Positions 55,601 through 64,000 of a stretch of 64,000 nucleotides of DNA are shown here, piece after piece. This DNA is from Francisella sp. SYW-9 (GTDB lineage: Bacteria; Pseudomonadota; Gammaproteobacteria; Francisellales; Francisellaceae). The notes under the pieces are model-generated. The model searched no databases, was not told the origin of the DNA, and worked only from the letters and a program-made list of their open reading frames with translations. The position numbers were made by a program, and so were the translations under genes. The stretch lies in NCBI RefSeq assembly GCF_008711465.1, contig NZ_VXKQ01000007.1, positions 1 through 64,000 on the forward strand, written 5' to 3'. How positions within the stretch are numbered: position 1 is the stretch's first letter; each line of letters starts with the position of its first letter.

Positions 55601-56185
55601 TTATAGTATAGCTTCTAGATAATTTTGTTTATCTTTATTTGTAAGCCTAATTCTATGTTCATTCATCAATGTACCATGAAAAGATTTCCCCATAGCCTCT
55701 AAAATATCCATCATCAACTCATAACAAGTTTTAACATCATATTCCATACTAGCTAACTTTCTATAATTCATCACAGCAATAATACCATCTACTCTACCCG
55801 TTTTTGTATCAGCAAACACTTGCTCTTCATTATCAGGTAAAACAGTAAATATCACATCGTTATAATTAAGTTTTTGAAATACTTTCTCATCAGTATATTT
55901 AACTCCATAATATTTTAAGAATGTAGCCAAATCTTTTACTTCAATTTTTTCTATTCCTTCAAAATAGAATAATAAGAAGCCATCTCTTAATAATGGATAT
56001 TCACGTTGTACATTCTCAATATATGCATATTCAGATGAGCTTCTTGCTTTTTCTAGAAGTTGTTCACTATCTCTTTGTTGAGTGCCTTCAAGAATATCTT
56101 TTTGCTTAATGCGAAGACTTTTACGATATAGATCTACTATAATCAACACCACTAAAATTAAAACTAAAACCAACATTAATGTCAT
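55601..56185 (-). CDS. zipA: ZipA-like cell-division protein (C-terminal FtsZ-binding domain)
   Basis: A 194-residue protein with an N-terminal membrane helix (MTLMLVLVLILVVLIIVDLY), a basic then Gln/Glu-rich linker to about 60, and a C-terminal domain (about 65-190). In that domain LRDGFLLFYFEGIEKIEVKDLATF, DVIFTVLPDNEEQVFADTKTG and the final AMGKSFHGTLMNEHRIRLT resemble the ZipA FtsZ-binding fold. It is shorter than E. coli ZipA (328) because the Pro/Gln-rich linker is reduced. It lies downstream of lpxB on the same strand with a 65-base gap. The assignment is from topology and weak sequence likeness. Confidence 0.6.
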   Translation of the reverse strand: MTLMLVLVLILVVLIIVDLYRKSLRIKQKDILEGTQQRDSEQLLEKARSSSEYAYIENVQREYPLLRDGFLLFYFEGIEKIEVKDLATFLKYYGVKYTDEKVFQKLNYNDVIFTVLPDNEEQVFADTKTGRVDGIIAVMNYRKLASMEYDVKTCYELMMDILEAMGKSFHGTLMNEHRIRLTNKDKQNYLEAIL

Positions 56186-56250
56186 TTATCACGCACCTAA
56201 TAAGTATATTTTTTTCTACACAAGTATTATATATATAAAGCTTATAAAAA

Positions 56251-57396
56251 TTAAGATTTTTCTAATAACATAGTATCTAATACTTCGATTATTTTATCAT
56301 CAGTATCCACGATCATACTTTCATGGATTTTTTCAAACTCTTGTACAATATAATCATTTCTTTGCTTGTCATCAAATAATTTTCTCAATTCTATAAATAA
56401 ATTATCCGCAGTACAATCTTCTTGAATTAATTCTTTAATAATCTCACTCTTATGCAAAATATTAGGGAAAGCCCAATAACTATGACTTCCTACCAATAGC
56501 CTTCCAAGAAAAGCAGAAATTGTTGATAATTTATAACCAACAACCATTGGCAATTTACACAACATAGCCTCTAATGTAGCCGTTCCTGAAGCCAATAAAC
56601 TAAAATCTGAAGCTTTCAGAACATCATGCGAGTTTGTTTTATAGACTTGTATACCAAGGTTATCAATCTGCTCTTTATATTTATCAAACAAAGGCTCTAA
56701 TGATGGTTTTGCCAAAGGCATTATTGCTTGAAAACTATAACCTGCTTTTACTAATTTATCTAACGCATTTAAGAATAAAGGCAAAAGCCTTGTTACTTCT
56801 GTACTTCTGCTTCCTGGCAATACTGATAATATAGGCAAAGAAATATCACTTAATCCAAGATTTTCTCTATAACTAGATCTATCTATCTTGACTGGTATAT
56901 CTTTTGCTAATGGATGACCAACATATATTGCTTCGAAGTTATGTCTTTTCTTATAGTAATCAACTTCAAAAGGAAGTATTGCCAAAATCTTATCTGTAGC
57001 CTTTCTAATCTTTTTAATACGGTATTCACGCCAAACCCATATTTTAGGACTAACATAATGGATAGTCTTGATACCAGCAGCTCTTAAGTCCTTTTCAACT
57101 GTAAGATTAAAATCAGGAGCATCGATACCTATAAAAATATCAGGTCTATTCTGTTTAAAATGATTGATAATTTTTTTACGGATAGCTAGAATACTTAAGC
57201 CTTTTGATATAATCTCAAAAAAGCCTATTAAAGAAAGAGAATCCATAGGGTATAAGCTTTTGAAACCTTGAGCCTGCATCTTAGGACCACCGATACCTTC
57301 TATAATAGCATCAGGATATTTTTGTCTAAGAGCTTTGACTAAGGTTCCTCCTAACTGATCGCCAGATAACTCGCCTGCGACAATACCTATTCTCAT
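56251..57396 (-). CDS. lpxB: Lipid-A-disaccharide synthase
   Basis: A 381-residue GT19 glycosyltransferase (E. coli LpxB 382) joining UDP-2,3-diacylglucosamine and lipid X into the lipid A disaccharide at the inner membrane. IGIVAGELSGDQLGG opens the protein, IGIDAPDFN and HYVSPKIWVWR follow, and SVLPGSRSTEV and the LLASGTATLEAMLCKLPMV nucleotide-sugar block are in the second domain. It overlaps the lpxA stop by one base, so lpxD-fabZ-lpxA-lpxB are coupled as in other gammaproteobacteria. Confidence 0.96.
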   Translation of the reverse strand: MRIGIVAGELSGDQLGGTLVKALRQKYPDAIIEGIGGPKMQAQGFKSLYPMDSLSLIGFFEIISKGLSILAIRKKIINHFKQNRPDIFIGIDAPDFNLTVEKDLRAAGIKTIHYVSPKIWVWREYRIKKIRKATDKILAILPFEVDYYKKRHNFEAIYVGHPLAKDIPVKIDRSSYRENLGLSDISLPILSVLPGSRSTEVTRLLPLFLNALDKLVKAGYSFQAIMPLAKPSLEPLFDKYKEQIDNLGIQVYKTNSHDVLKASDFSLLASGTATLEAMLCKLPMVVGYKLSTISAFLGRLLVGSHSYWAFPNILHKSEIIKELIQEDCTADNLFIELRKLFDDKQRNDYIVQEFEKIHESMIVDTDDKIIEVLDTMLLEKS

Positions 57397-58175
57397 TATC
57401 TTAAAATACCCCTTCTAGAAGTACTTATAACATCAACAAATGGCTCTAAAATAGGATTATCTTTTGCCATATCTTTAATAACTTCTGCTGACTCCTTCAT
57501 CATTAACCCGCGACGATAAAGAACTTTATAAACTTCTTTTATTTTCTTTATATCTTCTGGAGTAAAGCCACGACGCTTCAATCCTTCGGTATTAATTCCA
57601 CAAGGAGTAGATCCTCCTGTAACTGCTGTTACCATAAGATACGGAGGAACATCTTTACCTATTAATGCTGCATGAGCGATAAAAGCATGCTTACCAACTC
57701 TACAGAACTGATGAACACCAACATTCGAACTAATTATAACAAAATCATCAATATGAACATGCCCTGCTAAGCCAACGCCATTAACTAGATTTATATAATT
57801 ACCTACTTTACAATCATGTCCTATATGCACATAGCACATAATAATATTATTACTTCCTATCGAAGTTACACCAATTTCCTTAGATGTTCCACCATGGATT
57901 GTTGCACACTCTCTAATAATATTATTATCACCTATAGTAACTTGTGAAAACTCACCTTTCTTATAAGTATAATCAATAGGATCATCTCCAATTGACGCAT
58001 ATTGAAAAATACGATTATTTTTACCAATAATTGTATTATCACCAATAGTTACATGACTTTTTAGTTCTGTACCTTCGCCAATAACAACATTTTCTCCAAT
58101 AACACAGAATGGCCCTATTATAGCACTATCTGCTATCTTGGCACTTTCATGTACTACTGCCAAACTATGTATCAC
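57396..58175 (-). CDS. lpxA: UDP-N-acetylglucosamine acyltransferase
   Basis: A 259-residue left-handed beta-helix acyltransferase (E. coli LpxA 262) catalysing the first step of lipid A synthesis with 3-hydroxyacyl-ACP. Hexapeptide repeats run from residue 10 to about 190, and the catalytic His lies in MCYVHIGHDCKVG. The GLKRRGF and C-terminal helical domain are typical. The start is GTG 58175 (no ATG fits), 2 bases after the fabZ stop. Francisella LpxA uses unusually long 3-hydroxy acyl chains; which residue sets the ruler here I cannot tell. Confidence 0.96.
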   Translation of the reverse strand: MIHSLAVVHESAKIADSAIIGPFCVIGENVVIGEGTELKSHVTIGDNTIIGKNNRIFQYASIGDDPIDYTYKKGEFSQVTIGDNNIIRECATIHGGTSKEIGVTSIGSNNIIMCYVHIGHDCKVGNYINLVNGVGLAGHVHIDDFVIISSNVGVHQFCRVGKHAFIAHAALIGKDVPPYLMVTAVTGGSTPCGINTEGLKRRGFTPEDIKKIKEVYKVLYRRGLMMKESAEVIKDMAKDNPILEPFVDVISTSRRGILR

Positions 58176-58177
58176 GA

Positions 58178-58669
58178 TTAATAATCCTTATATGCTGCCA
58201 TTAATTGAGCTGAACAAACTACTTGCCCATCTACTTTTGCTACAGACTCTGCCGTACAAATAATATTTTTCTGTTTTACCATTCTTGATTCAATTATTAG
58301 CACATCGCCAGGCACTACAGGTCTTTTAACTCTAACTTTATCAATACCAGCTAGCATAAAAGTTCTTCTACCTCCACCAGCTTTTGCTACTACATGAGCA
58401 AATAAGGTTTCAGCCATTAGTTCACCTAATATGGCTGTTGCTTGAGCCATAGCCTCAACAATCAAAACCCCAGGCATTACAGGAAAATCAGGAAAGTGTC
58501 CATTAAAGAAGTCCTCATTTATTGTCACATTCTTTTGAGCTGTAATAGATCTTTCTTCAATATTCCAATCAACAATTTTATCTAAAAGGGCAAAGGGATA
58601 TCTATGAGGTAAAATCTCCCTGATTCCCATGATATCAATCTGCTTGTTATTTTCATCAAAATGGCTCAT
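58178..58669 (-). CDS. fabZ: 3-hydroxyacyl-ACP dehydratase FabZ
   Basis: A 163-residue hotdog dehydratase of type II fatty-acid synthesis. The catalytic His lies in NGHFPDFPVMPG and the Glu in LIVEAMAQAT. The HRYPFALLDKI start motif is typical. It removes water from 3-hydroxyacyl-ACP, the same pool used by LpxA and LpxD on either side, which is the usual logic of this operon. It is 14 bases after lpxD and 2 before lpxA. Confidence 0.96.
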   Translation of the reverse strand: MSHFDENNKQIDIMGIREILPHRYPFALLDKIVDWNIEERSITAQKNVTINEDFFNGHFPDFPVMPGVLIVEAMAQATAILGELMAETLFAHVVAKAGGGRRTFMLAGIDKVRVKRPVVPGDVLIIESRMVKQKNIICTAESVAKVDGQVVCSAQLMAAYKDY

Positions 58670-58683
58670 TAAACAATCCTTAC

Positions 58684-59697
58684 TTATTTTAATTTTTCTT
58701 CTAATTCTTTTACTTTTGCCATTAGTTTATCTATCTTAGATAACTTAGCTACAAATCTACCCCACTGAATCCTTGGTTTAGCTTCAAATGCTGCATAATA
58801 CATGCCTGGTTTAGTTATAGATTTACCTATATTTGAAGCACCTCCAATTACAGCATTATCACAGATAGTTATGTGCCCAGTTATTGCAGATTGTCCACCA
58901 ATAAGACAATTATTGCCTATTTTTGTACTTCCTGCAACAGCGGTAACTCCTGCCAGGGCAGTATTTCTACCTATAGTTACATTATGAGCTATCTGTACTA
59001 AATTATCAATACGAGCGCCTTCTTTAATGACCGTATCATCAATAGCTCCTCTATCAACTGTAGTGCCTGCTCCAATCTCAACATTGTTTTCGATAACAAC
59101 TCTACCTAGTTGAGGAATCTTTGTCCAACTACCATCTTCATCTCGAGCATTACCAAAGCCATCACAGCCGATTGTAGAGTTTTGATGAATTATACAATCA
59201 GAACCAATCTCAACATCATGAGCTATTGATACATTACTTTTTATAATTGTAGCTTTGCCTATTCTAGTGCCGTCATGAATTGTAGCACAAGCACCAATAG
59301 TTACATCATCTTCAAGCACTACATTTTCACCTATCACAGCATTTGCATCTATTGTTACATTCTCACCTATAACTGCACTTGACGCTATTACTGCTTTACT
59401 ATGAATCTTACCATTAGGCTGCGGCGACTTATCAAACAACTCCATAACTTTTGCCAAAGCCATATATGGATTAGATAAAACCACAGCATTAGTATTACAA
59501 TAGTCTAATGCCTCTTCAGTTATCAAAACTGCTGATGCTTTTGTTTCAGATAAATCTTTTAAATACTTTGGATTAGTACAAAATGAAATATCACCTTCAC
59601 CAGCCTGAGATAAAGTTGCAATCTTTTTTATCTCAACACTGCCATCACCCTTAACTACACCATCTAAATTCGATGCTAAAAAATCTAAACTATACAT
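58684..59697 (-). CDS. lpxD: UDP-3-O-(3-hydroxyacyl)glucosamine N-acyltransferase (LpxD1)
   Basis: A 337-residue hexapeptide acyltransferase (E. coli LpxD 341) performing the third step of lipid A synthesis. The N-terminal uridine-binding domain (about 1-95) precedes hexapeptide repeats (about 100-290), then an acidic and basic C-terminal helix ([17 protein letters not shown]). The catalytic His is in [11 protein letters not shown]. Francisella carries two LpxD enzymes with different chain-length preference; the copy in the fabZ-lpxA operon is LpxD1. It begins 13 bases after skp. Confidence 0.95.
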   Translation of the reverse strand: MYSLDFLASNLDGVVKGDGSVEIKKIATLSQAGEGDISFCTNPKYLKDLSETKASAVLITEEALDYCNTNAVVLSNPYMALAKVMELFDKSPQPNGKIHSKAVIASSAVIGENVTIDANAVIGENVVLEDDVTIGACATIHDGTRIGKATIIKSNVSIAHDVEIGSDCIIHQNSTIGCDGFGNARDEDGSWTKIPQLGRVVIENNVEIGAGTTVDRGAIDDTVIKEGARIDNLVQIAHNVTIGRNTALAGVTAVAGSTKIGNNCLIGGQSAITGHITICDNAVIGGASNIGKSITKPGMYYAAFEAKPRIQWGRFVAKLSKIDKLMAKVKELEEKLK

Positions 59698-59710
59698 TCA
59701 GAAAATTCCT

Positions 59711-60214
59711 CTAATTAGAATCCTTGTTCATTAAAGTAATTACATCACTTGAGATATCATCAACACCATTTACATAAGCAAGAGCTTGTGTTGTCATTAC
59801 AGCATTATAACCTTTTTGTTTAGCTATAGTTTTCACAGCACTGTCAAATGAAGCTTGGAATTTTTTAGCTAACTTATCTTTTGCTTCGCTTTCTTTTTTC
59901 TGTAGTACCATTGCTTTTTCTCTAAAGCTTTGTTCTTCTTTCTGGATCGCCTGTTGCTTTTGAGTTAATTCTTGCTTAGTCATCGTAGCCGAATTTTGTT
60001 GTAATGTTTGCATCTGCTGAACGATGCTATTTTGTTCTTGCTTTAACTTAGTAGCTTCTGGTTTAAGATCATTCTCTAGCTTTTTAACACTAACAGATCC
60101 TAAATCAGAATCATTAAAAATCTCAATCGGGTTAACTACAGCCATTTTTGTATCAGCATAAGCTCCCGTGAAAGCTGCCGTTATAACAGATAGTGATAAA
60201 ATTATTTTTTTCAT
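59711..60214 (-). CDS. skp: OmpH/Skp family periplasmic chaperone
   Basis: A 167-residue exported protein with a signal peptide (about 1-20, AYA cleavage), a beta strand KMAVVNPIEIFN, then a long coiled coil (about 45-125, rich in Gln, Lys and Glu) and a return strand GYNAVMTTQALAYVNG. This is the jellyfish-like trimeric Skp that carries unfolded outer-membrane proteins to BamA, its upstream neighbour (33-base gap). An AAGGAG Shine-Dalgarno precedes the ATG. Confidence 0.93.
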   Translation of the reverse strand: MKKIILSLSVITAAFTGAYADTKMAVVNPIEIFNDSDLGSVSVKKLENDLKPEATKLKQEQNSIVQQMQTLQQNSATMTKQELTQKQQAIQKEEQSFREKAMVLQKKESEAKDKLAKKFQASFDSAVKTIAKQKGYNAVMTTQALAYVNGVDDISSDVITLMNKDSN

Positions 60215-60247
60215 ACTATTTAATCTCCTTGATTATTTTAATATATT

Positions 60248-62629
60248 TTAAAAATTTTGTCCCAGTGAGAACTGGAACTGCTGAGTTACATCTCCTGCCT
60301 GTACATTGAAAGGCTGAGCAAATGAAACTGCTAAAGGACCCATTGGTGAATCCCATCTAAATTCAACACCTACTGAATATTTCAGGTTAGTAAATGATGG
60401 TGAAGTTGGATGCGGTGGCGTTGGAGATAATACTCCAGGTATATCATAAGTAAGATATGTATTACCCAAATCAAAAAAGGCACCTACTCTCATTTTCGAA
60501 CTATCCTTAACAAAAGGTACTGGAAACAGTAAATCATAATTGTTATAAATATTAAGGTTACCACCAATTGAGTTCCCTGTCGAGTGTGGATCGGTAGCTA
60601 AGTTCATATCACGTGCACCTAATGAACCTTGTAGGAAACCACGTACACTTCCCCAACCACCACCATAGAAGTTCTCATAAAATGGAAGTTCTTGAGTTTT
60701 ACCGTAACCTCCACCATAATCAACACCTGCTCTAATTTGTAGGGCCGACTGATCTGTATTTGGAATTGCTATATTATAAGTACCAGAAACTTTTACTATA
60801 TATGCTTGAATATTACTCACGCCAGGTATGTTTATAGAACCATTTAATCCAAATGATCCACCTGCTGTAGGGAATATATATCTATTTGAATTATCATACG
60901 TCCAGCCTGCTGTAAGTGCAGTTTCATAGAAACTATTGGTCCCTTGCTGTCCAGTAAACCAATCTACAACTGCTGATTGATATCCATCAGATTGCTTAAC
61001 TTTATTATTTGCAAATGTAAGTCCACCACTAAAATTACTAAAAGTTGATACTGGTACACCATATATTAATCTAGCACCCCATCTATCTAACTGGTATGCT
61101 GCAATTGCATTTGTTTCTGCAAAGTTTGAGCGACTGACATATGCTGAAATACTTTGACTAATACCTGAAGTAGTAAAATATGGATTAATATAGCTTACAT
61201 CTAAATTTTGGTAAGGAACAGCTAACTGAGCATTTACATTAAATGTGTTTCCTGTACCAAAAACATTTGGCATATTTAGCCTACCACCAATCATAAATCC
61301 ATATAGATCTGAATATCCTAAACTACCACTGACAGAGTTAGCATTTCGCTCTTTAATATTATAATTAATATTAACCAAATCATCAGAACCTTTTACAGGA
61401 ACAAGCTCCATATCAGCAGAACCTACATAAGGTAGCTGTTCTAGTCTTCTTTGTGATTTATCTATTTGTTTTTTATTGTATTGGCTTTGCTCATAATATT
61501 GTAACTGTCTACGAAAAACATAATCATTCGTTACATTATTGCCAAAGAAATTAATCCTATTTACATAAACTTTCTTACCTGCATCAACAACAAATTTAAA
61601 TGAAACTGTTCTTTTCTTTTTATCAACACTTGGGATCGGATTAACTGTAACAAAAGCATAACCTTTACTACCGAGTAAAGTTTTTATCGCATCGACACTT
61701 TCAACAAGTTTTTTCTTAGAGAAAACTTCACCTTGCTTTAACTTAATTAAAGACTCAATTTCAGATTTTGGCAGTAGAAACTTACCTGTTAATGAAATAC
61801 TACCTACCTTATATACCTTACCTTCAGTAACACCAAAAGTTATGTATGAATGCTCGCGATCTTTTGACATTGAGGCTTGTTTAGATTTAACTTTAAAATC
61901 TAAATAACCTCTATCTAAATAATAATTAGTTACTCCTTGAACAGATTGCCCCATCCCTTGAGGAGAATAATCATCAAATTGAGCTAAAAAACCCCATAAG
62001 TTCCATATAGAAGGAACCGCAAAAGCTACACTACTTTTTAGATCACTATCATCAAACTTTTTATTACCAATAAAGTTTATAGCACTGATCTTAGCTGGCT
62101 CACCTTCTTTAATATCTAAACTTATATCAATTCTATTATTTGGAAGTTTTCTTATATGCTCTTCAATCTTAGCACCATATAATCCCATTGATGAATATTG
62201 ATTCAATAAAGACTGCTTTAGCAGGAACATTGTATTTGGATTATAAACGTTACCAACATAAATACCTGCATCAGTGAAAACTTTCTGCAAATCTTCTTTT
62301 TTAAGCTTCTTATTACCACTAAAAGTAAAGCCTGAAATAATTGGCCGCTCTTTTACATTAATAAAGAGATTACTTCCTTTACGATAGAGGTTTACACTAT
62401 TAAAAAATCCTGTCCCATAAAGATTGTTAATAATCTGGTTTGTATCTTCAGGTGTGATATAGCTACCTTTCTTATAACCTATGCGGCTTTTAACTACCTG
62501 ACTTTGTAAGCCTTGCAAACCTTCTATAGACACATTATTTAAGACAAAGCTACTATCATCTGCTAAGCCATTTAATGCAATCCCCATAAGAAGAGAGGCT
62601 AATACAAACTTCTTTCTAAAAAAAACCAC
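60248..62629 (-). CDS. bamA: Outer-membrane protein assembly factor BamA
   Basis: A 793-residue Omp85 protein (E. coli BamA 810). A signal peptide (about 1-23) is followed by five POTRA domains (about 25-425) and a 16-strand barrel. A VRGF motif (SVRGFLQGS) in the barrel is the conserved loop-6 motif, and the last residue is Phe ([10 protein letters not shown]), the beta signal. The start is GTG 62629, 6 bases after the dxr stop. It is essential for insertion of outer-membrane proteins. Its neighbours skp and lpxD fit the usual arrangement, but rseP and cdsA are absent upstream. Confidence 0.96.
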   Translation of the reverse strand: MVFFRKKFVLASLLMGIALNGLADDSSFVLNNVSIEGLQGLQSQVVKSRIGYKKGSYITPEDTNQIINNLYGTGFFNSVNLYRKGSNLFINVKERPIISGFTFSGNKKLKKEDLQKVFTDAGIYVGNVYNPNTMFLLKQSLLNQYSSMGLYGAKIEEHIRKLPNNRIDISLDIKEGEPAKISAINFIGNKKFDDSDLKSSVAFAVPSIWNLWGFLAQFDDYSPQGMGQSVQGVTNYYLDRGYLDFKVKSKQASMSKDREHSYITFGVTEGKVYKVGSISLTGKFLLPKSEIESLIKLKQGEVFSKKKLVESVDAIKTLLGSKGYAFVTVNPIPSVDKKKRTVSFKFVVDAGKKVYVNRINFFGNNVTNDYVFRRQLQYYEQSQYNKKQIDKSQRRLEQLPYVGSADMELVPVKGSDDLVNINYNIKERNANSVSGSLGYSDLYGFMIGGRLNMPNVFGTGNTFNVNAQLAVPYQNLDVSYINPYFTTSGISQSISAYVSRSNFAETNAIAAYQLDRWGARLIYGVPVSTFSNFSGGLTFANNKVKQSDGYQSAVVDWFTGQQGTNSFYETALTAGWTYDNSNRYIFPTAGGSFGLNGSINIPGVSNIQAYIVKVSGTYNIAIPNTDQSALQIRAGVDYGGGYGKTQELPFYENFYGGGWGSVRGFLQGSLGARDMNLATDPHSTGNSIGGNLNIYNNYDLLFPVPFVKDSSKMRVGAFFDLGNTYLTYDIPGVLSPTPPHPTSPSFTNLKYSVGVEFRWDSPMGPLAVSFAQPFNVQAGDVTQQFQFSLGQNF

Positions 62630-62635
62630 TCTAAT

Positions 62636-63793
62636 TTACCCCAAAATAGAATCCACATATTCACGAGTTTTTTTATCAATTTCAAAAACTTCTTCTATAC
62701 TACATGGATTCTTAAAACTCAATTTCTCTGTTACTTCTTTATTTAATCTAATAATTTCTAAATATTTAATTTTACCACTTAGAAAAGCATCTACTAATTT
62801 TTCATTCGCAGCATTAAAAACTATATTGGCCGCATATTTTTTAGCTTGAAGATTATCAAAAACGATCTTTAAAGCTTCAAATCTTTTAAAACATGCTTTT
62901 TTAAAAGTTAATTCTTGTTTTGTAAAGTCAAGCTCCTCGACATTTACAAAGCCTCTAGTTGGATAATATAAAGCATTTGCAATTGGAGTCCTCATATCCG
63001 GAACGCCTAATTGAGCTAAATAACTACCATCAACATATTTCACCATCGAGTGAATTACACTTTGAGGATGAATCAAAACGCTTATTCTATCAATTTCAAC
63101 ATCAAAAAGCCAATATGCTTCGATCACTTCTAAAGCTTTATTTACCATTGTTGATGAATCAACGGAAATTTTCCTTCCCATATCCCAGTTTGGATGTGCA
63201 CAAGCTTGTTCTGGTGTCACATCAACAAGCTCATCTAGATTCTTATCTCTAAAAGGTCCACCAGATGCTGTCACAACTATATGACTAATATCTGAAGTAT
63301 ATTTTTTTGTATTATTATCAATGCATTGAAAAATTGCATTATGTTCACTATCAACAGGTATTAGTTGAGCATTATTCTTCTTTACCTCATTAACAAGCAA
63401 ATGACCAGCTGTCACCAAAGACTCTTTATTTGCCAAGAGTATTTTCTTGCCTGCTTTAGCTGCTGCAAAAGTAGGTTTAAGACCTGCTATCCCAACTATA
63501 GCAGACATAACAATATCAACATCGCAAGAGCTAGAAACTTTTTCAAGTCCTTCATCGCCAACTAAAATATCAACATTAGAAACTATTTTTGCTAACTGTT
63601 GTTTTTTACCTAAGCTTGGAACTACTGCATATTTAGGCTTAAATTCCTGACAAAGTTTTGCTAACTTCTCAATATTACTAAAAGCAGTTAATGCAAAAAC
63701 CTCGAATTCTCGACTATCTCTAATGACAGCAAGAGTACTATCACCTATAGACCCAGTTGCTCCTAATACAGTAACCCTACTAACTTCAGACAT
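62636..63793 (-). CDS. dxr: 1-deoxy-D-xylulose-5-phosphate reductoisomerase
   Basis: A 385-residue MEP-pathway enzyme that converts DXP to MEP with NADPH; target of fosmidomycin. Rossmann motif [10 protein letters not shown] (about 11-20), LLANKESLV, the metal and substrate region [11 protein letters not shown], and the flexible loop [14 protein letters not shown] are clear. I place the start at ATG 63793 (one base after the gyrA stop) rather than GTG 63802, which would overlap gyrA. This gives the 385-residue length I know for Francisella Dxr. Confidence 0.95.
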   Translation of the reverse strand: MSEVSRVTVLGATGSIGDSTLAVIRDSREFEVFALTAFSNIEKLAKLCQEFKPKYAVVPSLGKKQQLAKIVSNVDILVGDEGLEKVSSSCDVDIVMSAIVGIAGLKPTFAAAKAGKKILLANKESLVTAGHLLVNEVKKNNAQLIPVDSEHNAIFQCIDNNTKKYTSDISHIVVTASGGPFRDKNLDELVDVTPEQACAHPNWDMGRKISVDSSTMVNKALEVIEAYWLFDVEIDRISVLIHPQSVIHSMVKYVDGSYLAQLGVPDMRTPIANALYYPTRGFVNVEELDFTKQELTFKKACFKRFEALKIVFDNLQAKKYAANIVFNAANEKLVDAFLSGKIKYLEIIRLNKEVTEKLSFKNPCSIEEVFEIDKKTREYVDSILG

Positions 63794-63794
63794 A

Positions 63795-64000
63795 TTATTC
63801 ACTTTCTAATAGGTTATCTTGTGAAGATTCTTCTTCTGCTATTTCTTCATCTTCAAGACTCTCATCATCTTGCTTAACCACTTTTAAACTAATAAGTCTT
63901 TCATTATTTCTTAGGTTTATTAATCTAACACCCTGAGCAGAACGACCACATTCTCTAACCTGATCAGAAGATGTTCTAACTAAAGTACCATTATCTGTGA
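63795..64000 (-). CDS. gyrA: DNA gyrase subunit A, C-terminal 67 residues (cut by window edge)
   Basis: The minus-strand frame entering from the right edge reads [20 protein letters not shown], then [21 protein letters not shown], then an acidic tail ([17 protein letters not shown]) to a TAA at 63795. The R-S/T-A/Q-G-V-R-L pattern is the last blade of the GyrA C-terminal beta-pinwheel, and acidic tails are normal for GyrA. The gene continues beyond the window. It ends one base before the dxr ATG, so gyrA and the dxr-bamA-lpx genes may share a transcript. Confidence 0.88.
   Translation of the reverse strand, partial: TDNGTLVRTSSDQVRECGRSAQGVRLINLRNNERLISLKVVKQDDESLEDEEIAEEESSQDNLLESE

Overview
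The window is a contiguous piece of a low-GC gammaproteobacterial chromosome that I assign to Francisella. The assignment rests on gene content and order: the O-antigen genes wbtA-wbtB-wbtC, a monomeric isocitrate dehydrogenase, a fad operon with an ACBP-fused FadB, a nicotinamide phosphoribosyltransferase, a two-component pair next to a Cfa-type lipid operon, an orphan PmrA-type regulator between lepB and proC, and the dxr-bamA-skp-lpxD-fabZ-lpxA-lpxB block. The left edge carries the end of an ISFtu2-like insertion sequence. Several proteins, RNase III most clearly, look more diverged from F. tularensis/novicida than I remember those two being from each other. A philomiragia/noatunensis-type or other environmental Francisella is therefore plausible, but this rests on memory and not on an alignment.

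Layout. 1-3438: ISFtu2 end, then O-antigen genes wbtC, wbtB and wbtA on the minus strand. 3488-7471: hrpA preceded by a 58-residue membrane protein. 7545-10159: icd and an ArsC-like gene. 10444-18949: a plus-strand beta-oxidation operon (fadD, fadE, ACBP-FadB fusion, fadA) followed by a hotdog thioesterase. 18955-24137: MFS sugar porter, YdcH-like protein, nicotinamide phosphoribosyltransferase, arginase-family enzyme, ornithine cyclodeaminase. 24412-28883: a four-gene envelope cluster (LpoB-like lipoprotein, secreted protein, CsgG/LpoB-fold protein, TPR-like lipoprotein). 29053-31446: a small exported protein, a methyltransferase, a membrane protein and an SH3-like exported protein. 31586-39330: a two-component system and seven genes for membrane fatty-acid modification. 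39361-42910: GPH-type MFS transporter, TauD/TfdA-like dioxygenase, aldo/keto reductase. 42907-49333: rnr-truB-rnc-lepB-pmrA and proC. 49481-54009: rdgB, waaA, ispA, pcs and ppk2. Then come a CAT-anticodon tRNA, a VOC protein divergent from a frameshifted LysR gene, a ZipA-like protein, and the lipid A/outer-membrane biogenesis operon running down from gyrA (cut by the right edge).

The window is dominated by envelope functions. O-antigen (wbt), lipid A (lpxA/B/D, waaA), outer-membrane protein assembly (bamA, skp), phosphatidylcholine (pcs), fatty-acid synthesis and degradation (fabZ, fad) and fatty-acid modification in the membrane (cfa-type cluster) all lie within 64 kb. The two least understood blocks are the 24.4-28.9 kb exported-protein operon and the 31.6-39.3 kb regulator-linked lipid cluster. 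In the latter, the Cfa homologue lacks two residues that bind bicarbonate in classical cyclopropane synthases, so its product may not be a cyclopropane. I see no CRISPR array, prophage, toxin-antitoxin pair or integrase.
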